Positions 16,884-25,874 of a stretch of 43,795 bases of DNA are shown here, in pieces. Both the position numbers and the translations under genes were made by a program. The notes under the pieces are model-generated. The model worked only from the letters and a program-made list of their open reading frames with translations, was not told the origin of the DNA and searched no databases. The stretch lies in contig CAYQMI010000019.1 of assembly GCA_964418575.1 (NCBI GenBank), positions 1 to 43,795 on the forward strand. The letters run 5' to 3'. This DNA is from Glaciecola sp964418575. Lineage in GTDB: Bacteria; Pseudomonadota; Gammaproteobacteria; Enterobacterales; Alteromonadaceae. Position 1 is the stretch's first letter, and each line of letters opens with the position of its first letter.

Positions 16884-17470
16884 TGGACCACCGAAGGATG
16901 TTGTCTGCTGTCTAGCAGTGATTTTCCCAACTCATTAAAGCACAGCATTGCGCTTATTCGCACGTATTCAACCACTTCAAAAAATGCTTGCTCTGACTCT
17001 TCGTCTTCGCTCATCTGATCATCCATACGCGCGATTTGAGAAAAATCGTCAAGTGCTTCTTTTACATCATCAGAACATTTACTTAAATCAGCCTGATGCA
17101 GACCAAAACCTAACATAAATCCCTGAACCCACTGCATTAAGGCCTGGCCACGCTCATTGATCGGAGACGCGTCGTCAGGTAAGCACATTACCAAAGCGAA
17201 ATCTGCTTCGATGTACTGCTGACACACCTGATTGTAAACCTGCACGATAACGTTTTTTAACTCGGGAGCAAATTCCTCTCCTTGGTTAACAACGTCAGCT
17301 AAGGCTTCGAGCCAACTTTGATCGTCAACCGTCATACCACCAGCTAGCATGCCACATAACATGCCATGAATTTCAGCAGCATCTACAACTACTTTGTGTT
17401 GGTTTAGGATATTAGAAAATTGTTCGTAGCGAACTTGCTCTTCAGACACGCGATATTCTCTTAGTTTCAA
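16880..17470 (-). CDS. ygfB: UPF0149 family protein YgfB
   Basis: The protein is 196 residues long as drawn. UPF0149 signatures are HGMLCGMLAGG, WVQGFMLGFGL and EVVEYVRISAMLCFNEL. The function of the family is not settled. It heads the ygfB-pepP-ubiH-ubiI run, with an ATGA overlap into pepP. The start is uncertain: TTG at 17470 gives an N-terminus a few residues longer than E. coli YgfB, while an in-frame GTG at 17449 (after AAGAGA) gives nearly the same length. In E. coli zapA is divergent from this gene; here it is not present. Confidence 0.88.
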   Translation of the reverse strand: MKLREYRVSEEQVRYEQFSNILNQHKVVVDAAEIHGMLCGMLAGGMTVDDQSWLEALADVVNQGEEFAPELKNVIVQVYNQVCQQYIEADFALVMCLPDDASPINERGQALMQWVQGFMLGFGLHQADLSKCSDDVKEALDDFSQIARMDDQMSEDEESEQAFFEVVEYVRISAMLCFNELGKSLLDSRQHPSVVH

Positions 17471-17672
17471 TGCACTAATCGTAGCAAAAGCGCTGCCTAA
17501 TTGAAACTTACTTCAACATTGCAGAGTCCGGCTTCAATCGAATGTACGCATGTATTGAGAAGTAAACTGCTAATTACTTTGATATCAAAATGCATTAAAT
17601 TTATTGGCTAAACTTGCAATAACTTACTATAAAACATAATCTCAGAAAAAAATAAGATAAAAAAATAAACTT

Positions 17673-19601
17673 TTGACTACTAAAAATTGGTTAACGTCGA
17701 CCTTAGACAAAATATCCATGGATAAGGATTCAGCAAGTCGACCAATTATTTACTTTCAACTCGATATGTTCAAACGGGTCATTATTTCTGTGGCTGTTTG
17801 CACATCGCTTCTCGTGCTCTACTTTTCAGCAGTAGGACGATTTGAAACCGCACTTACGCTCTTTTTCGGCATGGTGGCTTTTGTTAGCTGTTACTTTCTT
17901 GCAAAACACAAAGACATCAAGCTAGGTACCTCTCTGTTTTTACTAATAGCCACTTCTTTTGCCTGTATGTTTATGTGGCGCAACGAAGGTATTTTTGACG
18001 AAGCAATACTTGCTTTCCCAGGCTTCCTTATATTTGCGGTTCTACTCTCAAGCGTAAAGCTAGCCATCGTGCTGTTTGTCATCGTTGCCGCAAACATGCT
18101 GTTAATTGGCTTAGTAAATGAATATGGCATATACACCCATGAAGCAAATGCCTCAAATTTAGACTCAGCAATAATATTGATTATTATTTTATTAATGGTG
18201 AGCTTTAGTGTGTATTTGGTATCACTCAGCATCCAACGGCTTTTGAGTGAGCTAGGCGCAGAAAACTTTAAGGTCAAGCAGTCAAAAAAAGAAATTGTAC
18301 GTCTGCAAAATCACGACCCCCTTACAGGATTACCCAATCGAGTTTTGGCACATAACTTATTTTCAGATCGCATCAAAATTGGTGCCCGAGAAGACTTTGA
18401 AACCTCTTTATTGTTTATCGATTTGGACAATTTCAAGGACGTCAACGACACACACGGACATGCTGTTGGCGACGGTGTGCTTAAAACCGTTGCAGAGCGC
18501 TTATCAAAGTCATTGAGAGAAACTGATGCCGCGTTTCGCTTTGGTGGCGACGAATTTATTGTGCTGGCAATGCATGAACATGAATCAATCCGTGATAACT
18601 ACTCTCCACTTGCGGAAAAATTGCTTGCTGTGTTGAGTAAGCCCATCGTTTTAGACAAACATCAGATCAGCTTAACCGTCTCAATTGGCATTGCTGTCGC
18701 ACCTACTGATGCCGACACCTTTGATCAACTGTATCAAAAAGCCGACCTTGCAATGTATGCCACAAAACAAGACGGCAGAAATAATTATCGGTATTTCACA
18801 TCAAATATGAGCAAGGACAGCGCTAGGCAACTCAATATCTCTCAAGCCCTGCGCTCGGCACTGAAAAACGAAGAGTTTGCCCTGCATTTTCAAAGCTCGC
18901 AAAATATTGAAACCGGTAAAATACACTCTGCCGAAGCGCTGTTGAGATGGCAGCATCCTGAGTACGGAACAATCAGCCCATCGGAGTTTATTCCTATTGC
19001 TGAACAATCTGGCAGCATCGATGCCATTGGTAGCTGGGTATTAAATGAAGCTGTAAAGGCTTGTAAGCATTGGCATGACTCTGGGTTTGATGAAATAACC
19101 GTTGCGGTAAATGTTTCTGCCATTCAGTTTAATCGAGGCAACTTCGCTGACAAAATAAAGTCCGTTTTATCTGAGCATCAGCTAGACGGTAGGTTTCTTA
19201 TTTTAGAACTAACAGAGTCTTTATTGTTTGATATGCAAGACCGACTCGTCGAGACTATTAGTATGATTACGCAGATGGGCGTAAAGATTGCGATTGATGA
19301 CTTTGGCACCGGATATTCTAATCTTTCTTACCTGCACAAAAGCAACATCAACATACTTAAAATTGACCGCAGTTTTATACAACAAGTCACAACATTAACG
19401 AAGGAAGCGACAATTGTTGAAACCATTGTCAATATGTCGAAGAACCTAGATATGGAGGTGGTTGCTGAGGGCGTAGAATGTCAGGAAACAGTTCAATTGT
19501 TGGAAAAAATGAACTGTCTAAATGGCCAAGGCTTTTTTTGGAGTAAAGCCCTCAGTAATGAGGACTTTATGAAGTTTTTGACACGTAACAGTCGCAGTTA
19601 A
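17673..19601 (+). CDS. Membrane GGDEF-EAL cyclic-di-GMP protein
   Basis: The protein has 642 residues. Five or six hydrophobic helices (about residues 34-190) form a membrane sensor, then come a GGDEF cyclase domain (motif at 291-295, preceded by RF) and an EAL phosphodiesterase domain (421-423, AEALLRW). The phosphodiesterase residues look intact: NVSAIQF, LTESL, IDDFGTGYS, LKIDRSF, AEGVE and a terminal QG. Both activities are therefore possible. The start is TTG at 17673 with no clear ribosome site; ATG at 17718 would remove only 15 residues. The stop overlaps the convergent porin gene by 4 bases. Confidence 0.9.
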   Translation: MTTKNWLTSTLDKISMDKDSASRPIIYFQLDMFKRVIISVAVCTSLLVLYFSAVGRFETALTLFFGMVAFVSCYFLAKHKDIKLGTSLFLLIATSFACMFMWRNEGIFDEAILAFPGFLIFAVLLSSVKLAIVLFVIVAANMLLIGLVNEYGIYTHEANASNLDSAIILIIILLMVSFSVYLVSLSIQRLLSELGAENFKVKQSKKEIVRLQNHDPLTGLPNRVLAHNLFSDRIKIGAREDFETSLLFIDLDNFKDVNDTHGHAVGDGVLKTVAERLSKSLRETDAAFRFGGDEFIVLAMHEHESIRDNYSPLAEKLLAVLSKPIVLDKHQISLTVSIGIAVAPTDADTFDQLYQKADLAMYATKQDGRNNYRYFTSNMSKDSARQLNISQALRSALKNEEFALHFQSSQNIETGKIHSAEALLRWQHPEYGTISPSEFIPIAEQSGSIDAIGSWVLNEAVKACKHWHDSGFDEITVAVNVSAIQFNRGNFADKIKSVLSEHQLDGRFLILELTESLLFDMQDRLVETISMITQMGVKIAIDDFGTGYSNLSYLHKSNINILKIDRSFIQQVTTLTKEATIVETIVNMSKNLDMEVVAEGVECQETVQLLEKMNCLNGQGFFWSKALSNEDFMKFLTRNSRS

Positions 19602-20836
19602 AATTTAGTGCTGACCCAAACCCAAAGTTTATCCGCATCCACATTAAAGCCATCTGATGAGTAGTCGGCGTATTTTACAGCCACCTCATAATTTTCTGCA
19701 AACGTTGTTACATATTGCAGGTTGATTTCGCTACCATATTCATCAAGCGTTGCACTCGATTCGTCAGCTTTATAATCATGATATACCGCCAACCATTTGC
19801 CGCCAAAAAGCCCACCTGAAAGTGAAAAACTAGTATCAATTAAGCCAGTTGCTGGGGTATTTAAGAATTGATCGGACCAACCGTTAAATTTATGCAGCGT
19901 GGCAAGGGGCGTTGAAAACCCATAGTTTCCATCGTCAGACCCTAAGACTTCGTAAGCAAGCTTTGCGGTAATGCCAGAATAACTTGCGCCTAACTCTGCC
20001 AAGATGTAATCGGCATCAAACTCAATATTGTTTGATTCAAAACTTTGGCTCGCATATTCAAAAGCATAAAGTAGCTTAGTATCATTAAAAGCTTGAGCAC
20101 CCTTAAAACTCACACCATAAGTATCCAATGCGTTATCAATGTCATTGTCGACCTCAAGCAAATATGCGTAAGCTACTAACTTACCAAAGCCTGTTTGATA
20201 GCCTGCGTTAAATAGATGATCTGCTGAGTCTAAATCGGCGTCTTCACCAAATATACGGTTGCGCTGGTCAACGTAGCTGTACTGCATGCTTAGGTCTTTA
20301 TTTGGCGCATACATTACTGTAGCGGCATCAAAGGTTTGACGGTCTTGACGCCAGCCAACATGTCCCACAAATCGATGATTATCAAGCGCAATGACTTGCC
20401 TACCTAGTTTTGCAGTAAAACCATCGCGTTTGTATTGAATAAAGCCTTGGTCTAGTTCAGTGAATTCAGGGTCAGCGATCACCGAATATATACCTGGGTT
20501 ATAACCGCTGGGGCCTACGGTATAGTCACCAACACCAAGCGCGATGCGATTATCTTCCATCTCTACTGTAAAAGAGAATCCCTCTAAGTCGCCTGATGTG
20601 TAACCAAGTCTCGTTCTGAAGGTAAGCGCATCTGCGTCTTGCAGAGCGTTGTCTTGTGATACGCCTTCATATCGCAACCTAAAGTTAGCAAACACTTTGC
20701 CTGAGCTGATTGCATCGTAAACTGTATTGCTTTGCGCCATTACTGATGTTGAAGTAATGCTTGAGGCACAAATTGCTGATAACAAACACAACTTGATTAT
20801 GTTCGGGCTAAATGATTTATCTTGTTTTAATCGCAT
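19598..20836 (-). CDS. Outer-membrane porin, alginate-export-like beta barrel
   Basis: This 412-residue protein has a signal peptide ending around residue 34 (SVMAQS). Alternating beta strands follow (FANFRLRYEG, FTVEMEDNR, AKLGRQVIALDN, GHVGWRQDRQTFDA) and the chain ends in a terminal phenylalanine (VWVSTKF), as outer-membrane barrels do. It resembles the alginate-export/porin superfamily. It is last in the nrtABD run, 139 bases after nrtD on the same strand. A role as the outer-membrane entry for nitrate is inferred from position only; no substrate motif is visible. AGGACC precedes the ATG. Confidence 0.82.
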   Translation of the reverse strand: MRLKQDKSFSPNIIKLCLLSAICASSITSTSVMAQSNTVYDAISSGKVFANFRLRYEGVSQDNALQDADALTFRTRLGYTSGDLEGFSFTVEMEDNRIALGVGDYTVGPSGYNPGIYSVIADPEFTELDQGFIQYKRDGFTAKLGRQVIALDNHRFVGHVGWRQDRQTFDAATVMYAPNKDLSMQYSYVDQRNRIFGEDADLDSADHLFNAGYQTGFGKLVAYAYLLEVDNDIDNALDTYGVSFKGAQAFNDTKLLYAFEYASQSFESNNIEFDADYILAELGASYSGITAKLAYEVLGSDDGNYGFSTPLATLHKFNGWSDQFLNTPATGLIDTSFSLSGGLFGGKWLAVYHDYKADESSATLDEYGSEINLQYVTTFAENYEVAVKYADYSSDGFNVDADKLWVWVSTKF

Positions 20837-20975
20837 GATAATGGTCCTAAAAGTGTTTTTGTTAAATTAAAGTCAAGCCAAAGGCGCTGCTGTGAAAAAT
20901 TCATACAACAGGTCTTTTCAAAATTGTGTTAGGTCTTTTGACTGTGCCTTAAATTGCTCCAGCCAATTTGCTTAG

Positions 20976-21833
20976 CTATGCGGCATTATTTTTTGAAGAT
21001 ATGGCTTCTGCTCGCTTGCTAGATAGTTGTGCTTTATTGACCGGTTCCACTTTTCTCTGCTTTTCGTAGAGAAAGCGCAATACATCATGACGATAACCGT
21101 TGTATTGAGGGTTATCGGCTAATGCCATACGATCTCGAGGTCTTTCTATATCAACGCTGAGCACTTCACCAATAGTCGCTTCAGGCCCGTTTGTCATCAT
21201 CACAATGCGGTCTGATAAGAGCACTGCTTCATCTACATCGTGAGTGATCATGATGACGGTGTTACCTAAGGCTGCATGGATTTCCATAACCGAATCTTGC
21301 AAGTGTGCTCTAGTGAGTGCATCTAGGGCGCCAAAGGGCTCATCCATAAGGAGCACTTTTGGTTCCATTGAAAGCGCTCTTGCAATACCTACTCGCTGTT
21401 TCATACCGCCCGATATTTCTGAGGGCAGCTTGTCGCGCGCATGGGTCATGTGCACCAAATCAAGATTGTGCTCAACCCATTGTTTTATTTCGTGCTTGTT
21501 CCGACCTTGTTTAGTTTGTTTGACCGCTAGTTCCACATTCTTATAAACGCTTAACCAAGGAAGCAATGAGTGATTTTGGAACACCACCGCACGCTCGGGG
21601 CCAGGCTCATTCACTTCTTGATTTTCTAAAATGACGCCACCCCGTGTAGCTTGATACAAACCCGCTACAATATTAAGGACCGTTGATTTACCGCATCCTG
21701 AGTGACCAATTAAGGATACAAACTCGCCTTGCTGAATATTTAAATTAACGTCTTTTAAAGCGGTAAATGTGCCTTTAGGGCCCGGGAAGTCGATACCAAC
21801 TTGCGACAATTCCAAATATTTTTTACGTAGCAT
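20976..21833 (-). CDS. nrtD: Nitrate ABC transporter ATPase
   Basis: This 285-residue ATPase of the nitrate/sulfonate/taurine subfamily has Walker A GHSGCGKST, signature SGGMKQR, Walker B VLLMDEPFGALD and the switch histidine in MITHD. It powers uptake through NrtB. GGAG precedes the ATG, 46 bases after nrtB. Its C-terminal tail is short, without the fused NrtA-like domain of cyanobacterial NrtC, so this is the NrtD/NasD type. Confidence 0.92.
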   Translation of the reverse strand: MLRKKYLELSQVGIDFPGPKGTFTALKDVNLNIQQGEFVSLIGHSGCGKSTVLNIVAGLYQATRGGVILENQEVNEPGPERAVVFQNHSLLPWLSVYKNVELAVKQTKQGRNKHEIKQWVEHNLDLVHMTHARDKLPSEISGGMKQRVGIARALSMEPKVLLMDEPFGALDALTRAHLQDSVMEIHAALGNTVIMITHDVDEAVLLSDRIVMMTNGPEATIGEVLSVDIERPRDRMALADNPQYNGYRHDVLRFLYEKQRKVEPVNKAQLSSKRAEAISSKNNAA

Positions 21834-21879
21834 TTTATATGCTCCTTTTGCTTAAACTATCTTGCGAACGAATCCTCGT

Positions 21880-22896
21880 TTAGCGGAAACTCGCTGACTT
21901 ATCCCAACTTACCCACTGCTGCAGAGCGAGCATTAAACGGTCTAAAATAAAACCGATAATGCCTATCGCTAGCACTGCAACCATAATGCGCGCTAAAGAC
22001 TCTGAGCTACCGTTTTGAAACTCATCCCAAACAAATTTGCCCAGTCCAGGGTTTTGCGCCAACATTTCTGCGGCAATAAGCACCATCCAACCAATACCCA
22101 AACTCAACCTGAGTCCTGTAAAAATCATTGGAATACTCGATGGCAGAACAATCTTGGTGATATGCTTAAAGGTATTAAGACGCAGCACTTTGCTAACATT
22201 GATTAAGTCGCTGTCTATGCTAGATACACCCACTGCTGTATTGATAAGTGTTGGCCATAAACAGCACAGTGAAACCGTAAACGCCGATATAACAAAAGAC
22301 TTTGCAAATAGCGGGTTGTCGCTTACATATACTGCGCTTACAACCATAGTAACCAGCGGCAGCCAAGCCAATGGTGATACGGGCTTAAACAGTTGCACTA
22401 GAGGATTGATTGCGGCATAAGCAGATTTACTCAAACCGCATACAATTCCCAGCGGAACAGCAATAACAGCCGCTACAAGAAATCCTATGGTAACCGTGTA
22501 CAAACTTGTCCATATTTGCTCAAAGAATGTAGGAGCGCCCGTAAAATCTCGGATTTTAGCCACGTAATTAGGATCTTTAGCAACGCGTTCTGCATTTCGG
22601 CTATGCTGCCTTTCGTAAAACGCATCTGCTTTTTCTTGCTGAGCTTGATGCTCTTGATAGAGCACAATAGTTTGCTCCCACACTTGCGAAGGTCCAGGAA
22701 ACTTACCTAGAGAAGTGTCTATACGACTGGCTACAGCAGACCACAGCAATAGGAACAAGCAAATGCCTAATATTGGTAAGATGAGATTAGCGGCTTCTTG
22801 CGCCTTCATCACCTGCGTGACTTTTGCGATTACCTTCATAAAAGCACCTTTTTTTGTATCTTGCCCCAATGTGGCGGTATTGCTTATCTGTGTCAT
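21880..22896 (-). CDS. nrtB: Nitrate ABC transporter permease
   Basis: This 338-residue inner-membrane permease has a first helix around residues 36-58. A hydrophilic insertion (about 75-125) follows, of the sort found in proteobacterial NrtB, and then the transport core with an ATPase-contact loop (VSKVLRLNTFKHITKIVLPSSIP). AGGAGTCGATA precedes the ATG. It lies between nrtA and nrtD and completes the importer. Confidence 0.92.
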   Translation of the reverse strand: MTQISNTATLGQDTKKGAFMKVIAKVTQVMKAQEAANLILPILGICLFLLLWSAVASRIDTSLGKFPGPSQVWEQTIVLYQEHQAQQEKADAFYERQHSRNAERVAKDPNYVAKIRDFTGAPTFFEQIWTSLYTVTIGFLVAAVIAVPLGIVCGLSKSAYAAINPLVQLFKPVSPLAWLPLVTMVVSAVYVSDNPLFAKSFVISAFTVSLCCLWPTLINTAVGVSSIDSDLINVSKVLRLNTFKHITKIVLPSSIPMIFTGLRLSLGIGWMVLIAAEMLAQNPGLGKFVWDEFQNGSSESLARIMVAVLAIGIIGFILDRLMLALQQWVSWDKSASFR

Positions 22897-22970
22897 TATC
22901 GACTCCTATTAGCTTTTGAGCTATGGCTGCTTTGCTACGCTCTCAATTTAAAGCTGCTAAACATTGTTCG

Positions 22971-24365
22971 TTAGAGCTGTTGTTCGGCTTTCAAGCCAAT
23001 CGCGAACTTTTGAAGATACTCATTGGGCTTGCTGCCGTCATAAGTAATATTGTCGATAAACTCACTTTGAGGCGGTTTAAAGCCAGTTTCAGTGGCAAAA
23101 TCTGGAAATTGTGAAGCATCCACTTTACCCTCAGCGATCAACTCAGATGCAGCTTGGGCGTAGATGTCAGGACGATACACTTTTTTAGCCGTTTCAATAA
23201 ACCAGTCATCGCTTTTTGGCTCAGCTATTTGGCCCCATCTGCGCATTTGGGTCAGATACCAAATTGCATCGCTATAGTAGGGATAAGTCGCGTTGTAACG
23301 GAAGAACACATTAAAATCAGGCACTTCTCTAACGTCGCCTTTTTCATATTCAAAGGTACCGGTCATAGAGTTTGCAATGACTTCTGCATCAGCGCCTACA
23401 TAATTACTTTGCGCTAGAATTTTTACTGCCTCTGCACGATTTGCATTGTTGTTTTCATCAAGCCACATCGCTGCGCGGATCATCGCTTTTACCACTCGGA
23501 TATGTGTATTGGGGTTTTCTTTTGCCCATTCACTGCTTACACCAAATACTTTTTCTGGATTGTTTTTCCAAATTTCATAATCGGTGATAATTGGCACGCC
23601 AATGCCTTTAAATACCGCCTGTTGATTCCAAGGTTCGCCAACGCAATAGCCGTTAATAGTGCCTGCTTCCATTGTGGCAGGCATTTGCGGCGGTGGGGTT
23701 ACTGATAGCTGTGCTTGAGCGTCGATTTGGCCGCTGGTGTCGCCCTTGTGAGGTGCGTAATAGCCTGGGTGAATACCGCCTGATGCTAACCAATATCGAA
23801 GTTCATAATTGTGAGTAGAAACCGGGAATACCATGCCCATTTTAAAAGGCTTACCCTCAGCAATATATTTATCTACAACGGGCTTTAAATAATCGGCTTT
23901 GATGGGTAGCACTGCTTTGCCATTTTCTCTTGGCACAAAGGGCTGCATTTCTTCCCAGATTTGATTGGAAACGGTTATGCCGTTGCCGTTTAAGTCCATG
24001 CTAAAAGCAGTAATGATATGCGCTTGAGTTCCAAAGCCAATGGTGGCTCCAAGAGGCTGTCCTGCTAGCATATGAGCACCGTCTAATTGACCGTCTATCA
24101 CGCGGTCTAGCAATACCTTCCAGTTAGCTTGTGCCTCTAGTGTGACGTACAAACCTTCGTCTTCAAAATAGCCTTTTTCATAGGCGATGGCTAGAGGCGC
24201 CATGTCGGTGAGTTTAATAAAACCGAACTTGAGCTCTTCTTTTTCCGCATAACCAACCTCTGCGCTTGCCAGTGTGGTAAGGCAAAGAAGGGTAAGGGTT
24301 GCCGAAACAACAATAGTTGCTCTTCTCGTAAAAAGCTTAACGCGTGTTAGGGCTTTGGTTTTCAT
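22971..24365 (-). CDS. nrtA: Periplasmic nitrate-binding protein
   Basis: About 464 residues. A signal peptide (positive TRVKLFTRR, hydrophobic core, TLASAEV) sends it to the periplasm. The NrtA/CmpA-family core shows LKFGFIKLTDMAPLAIAYEKGYF, the DGQLDGAHMLAG segment and GYCVGEPWNQQA. The frame opens further upstream at 24398, but that ATG lies inside the leader terminator, so the start at 24365 is chosen; GGAGTGAATTG precedes it. It is first in the nrtABD-porin transcript, behind an ANTAR-type leader and a sigma-54-like promoter. Confidence 0.94.
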   Translation of the reverse strand: MKTKALTRVKLFTRRATIVVSATLTLLCLTTLASAEVGYAEKEELKFGFIKLTDMAPLAIAYEKGYFEDEGLYVTLEAQANWKVLLDRVIDGQLDGAHMLAGQPLGATIGFGTQAHIITAFSMDLNGNGITVSNQIWEEMQPFVPRENGKAVLPIKADYLKPVVDKYIAEGKPFKMGMVFPVSTHNYELRYWLASGGIHPGYYAPHKGDTSGQIDAQAQLSVTPPPQMPATMEAGTINGYCVGEPWNQQAVFKGIGVPIITDYEIWKNNPEKVFGVSSEWAKENPNTHIRVVKAMIRAAMWLDENNNANRAEAVKILAQSNYVGADAEVIANSMTGTFEYEKGDVREVPDFNVFFRYNATYPYYSDAIWYLTQMRRWGQIAEPKSDDWFIETAKKVYRPDIYAQAASELIAEGKVDASQFPDFATETGFKPPQSEFIDNITYDGSKPNEYLQKFAIGLKAEQQL

Positions 24366-24384
24366 CAATTCACTCCATTTTTCC

Positions 24385-24430
24385 AAAAAAAAACCCACGC
24401 ACAGACGATTTTAAGTCGTATTTGCGTGGG
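24385..24430 (-). terminator. Leader terminator of the nrtABD transcript
   Basis: On the minus strand CCCACGCA (24430-24423) pairs with TGCGTGGG (24401-24394), with an inner ACGA/TCGT stem, then a run of nine T (24393-24385). It sits only 20 bases before the nrtA start, so transcription must read through it. Its 5' arm overlaps the second hexaloop hairpin. Confidence 0.9.
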
Positions 24431-24461
24431 CTACTTTGCCGGTCTCATGCTTCAATGCATG
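24429..24461 (-). promoter_or_regulatory. ANTAR-target tandem hairpins (P1/P2) in the nrtA leader
   Basis: P1: CATGC-ATTGAA-GCATG (24461-24446), extendable past one mismatch by TC/GA. P2: GGC-AAAGTA-GCC (24440-24429). Both six-base loops have A at position 1 and G at position 4, the known ANTAR recognition pattern. The GCC arm of P2 is shared with the terminator's 5' arm, so protein-stabilised P2 and the terminator exclude each other. This fits NasT, encoded just upstream. Confidence 0.85.
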
Positions 24462-24543
24462 TGAAACTGCTAAATTGTGTGACGGCTAACCTGCTATCTA
24501 ATCAGTAAATAACGACTAGCCATACCTTCGGTCTTAAATGCTT

Positions 24544-24570
24544 TAGGGTATTTTATTCATTGCTACCCTA
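24544..24570 (-). other. Hairpin at the predicted 5' end of the nrtA leader RNA
   Basis: TAGGGTA pairs with TACCCTA (7 bp, 13-base loop). It begins at about the position where a sigma-54 transcript from the 24581-24597 promoter would start. It may protect the 5' end. Its loop is not of the ANTAR type. Confidence 0.5.
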
Positions 24571-24580
24571 ATTACTCTAC

Positions 24581-24597
24581 TGCATCTTCAGTGCCAA
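24581..24597 (-). promoter_or_regulatory. Sigma-54 type -24/-12 promoter for nrtABD
   Basis: On the minus strand TTGGCAC is followed, at the required spacing, by ATGCA. The invariant GG (24595-24594) and GC (24583-24582) are separated by exactly 10 bases, matching the TGGCAC-N5-TTGC consensus except for one base. Confidence 0.75.
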
Positions 24598-24689
24598 CTT
24601 TTATTCTATATAAAATTCAATAACTTACTAATTCCAAGCTAATTTAGCCTGATAAATTTGATTATAAAGAGTGCACATTTGCTTAAACT

Positions 24690-24706
24690 TGCACCTTCTA
24701 TGTGCG
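24690..24706. promoter_or_regulatory. NtrC-like enhancer site upstream of nrtA
   Basis: TGCACC-TTCTA-TGTGCG matches the dyad TGCACC-N5-GGTGCA at 10 of 12 positions. It lies about 100 bases upstream of the -24/-12 element, a normal enhancer distance. A further GTGCAC lies at 24671-24676. Confidence 0.6.
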
Positions 24707-24744
24707 TATAGCACAAAAATATCCTTGCCTTCATAAAACATTAT

Positions 24745-25866
24745 TTACGATTGTATGCGGCGCTCTTTACGCATATCCAATGCATGAAAAAATATATCTT
24801 CTCGAAAAGCTCGCTTTGATACGTCTTCTAAACTTGCCTTGTCTATGTTTGAAGATTGCTCGTACCTTTGCATTTTTTCAAGCAACCATTTTGCTTGCGC
24901 TTGATTTGGCGTATTCACTGCATAAGCGCCTGCAGCATCAGGTGCAAACAGAGAAGAGAAGCGATTGTAGTGAGGTATGTGTCGCGCTTTGCTGTTGGCT
25001 TGAGTCAAACAACTTCCGATTAGAGAAGGTGCTATAACATCCAGAGGCTGATTGAGGGCGTCTGGCCGAGCCAAACGACGCGCAGCTTCGAAGCGATTAG
25101 GAATATCTCGCAACCATTCACACGCATCTATAATGCCAGCGCATAAAGCGTGCACGGTGTCTGTGTTTTGATGATAAAAGCGCCGAGTTAAACCTAGCAC
25201 TTTTTCTAATTTATCTTCCCATATATCAAAAGAGGTAATGACTGTTTGACCTTGCCCCGCGCGCACTGAGCTCGCATTATATGGGCCACCAACGCAAAAT
25301 CCATCTATTATTCCTAACTCCAAACTCTCAGCCATCATCACTGGGGGCGTAATAACTAAACGAATGTCAGATAAATCGATATTGCCTTGTGCCAGCCAAT
25401 CTAATAGCTGATAGCGGTGGCAACTATAGTGGAACACGCAGGCAAGGGTAATTGGGGGTTTTCCGCTTTGCTTGCGATTTTCAATCACCGTTTTTAACAC
25501 CGAAGCAGGCATAGGCAAATGAAGACCAATCAGCTCATTGCTTTGTTTTATTTCGTCAACTAACGCGTTTGAAAGCGTGACGGCGTTACCATTTTGACTC
25601 AGGATCATCGGCGCTAATATGGGCTGCTGTGAACCCATTAGCCCAAGTTGGTTTGCCAAAGGCATAGGGGCGAGGAGCTGCGCTGCATCAAGTACACCGG
25701 CATCAAGCCTGTCTCGCAGCGTAGACCACGAAGGTTGTGCAATAAGGTTGACCTCTAGGCCATACTGATGAAAAAACCCAAGCTCTTTTGCCATAAACAA
25801 AGGCGCAGAATCGGTAAGTTGAACGAATCCTAGGTTAACGGGGCGAGACAGCATTGATTGGTTCAT
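24745..25866 (-). CDS. nasS: Nitrate/nitrite sensor NasS (NrtA-like, cytoplasmic)
   Basis: This 373-residue protein is homologous to NrtA next door (LGFVQLTDSAPLFMAKELGFF, DAGVLDAAQLLAPMP, GFCVGGPYNASS) but has no signal peptide, so it stays in the cytoplasm. In known nas systems NasS binds NasT without nitrate or nitrite and releases it when ligand is present. AGGTAATATT precedes the ATG, 8 bases after the nasT stop, so the pair is co-translated. Absence of export and the nasT partner separate it from a transport protein. Confidence 0.9.
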   Translation of the reverse strand: MNQSMLSRPVNLGFVQLTDSAPLFMAKELGFFHQYGLEVNLIAQPSWSTLRDRLDAGVLDAAQLLAPMPLANQLGLMGSQQPILAPMILSQNGNAVTLSNALVDEIKQSNELIGLHLPMPASVLKTVIENRKQSGKPPITLACVFHYSCHRYQLLDWLAQGNIDLSDIRLVITPPVMMAESLELGIIDGFCVGGPYNASSVRAGQGQTVITSFDIWEDKLEKVLGLTRRFYHQNTDTVHALCAGIIDACEWLRDIPNRFEAARRLARPDALNQPLDVIAPSLIGSCLTQANSKARHIPHYNRFSSLFAPDAAGAYAVNTPNQAQAKWLLEKMQRYEQSSNIDKASLEDVSKRAFREDIFFHALDMRKERRIQS

Positions 25867-25874
25867 AATATTAC

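Noticed and set aside
24366..24398. Longer nrtA start at 24398
   Set aside because: It lies inside the terminator hairpin and lacks a ribosome site; the start at 24365 has GGAG at good spacing and begins the signal peptide.
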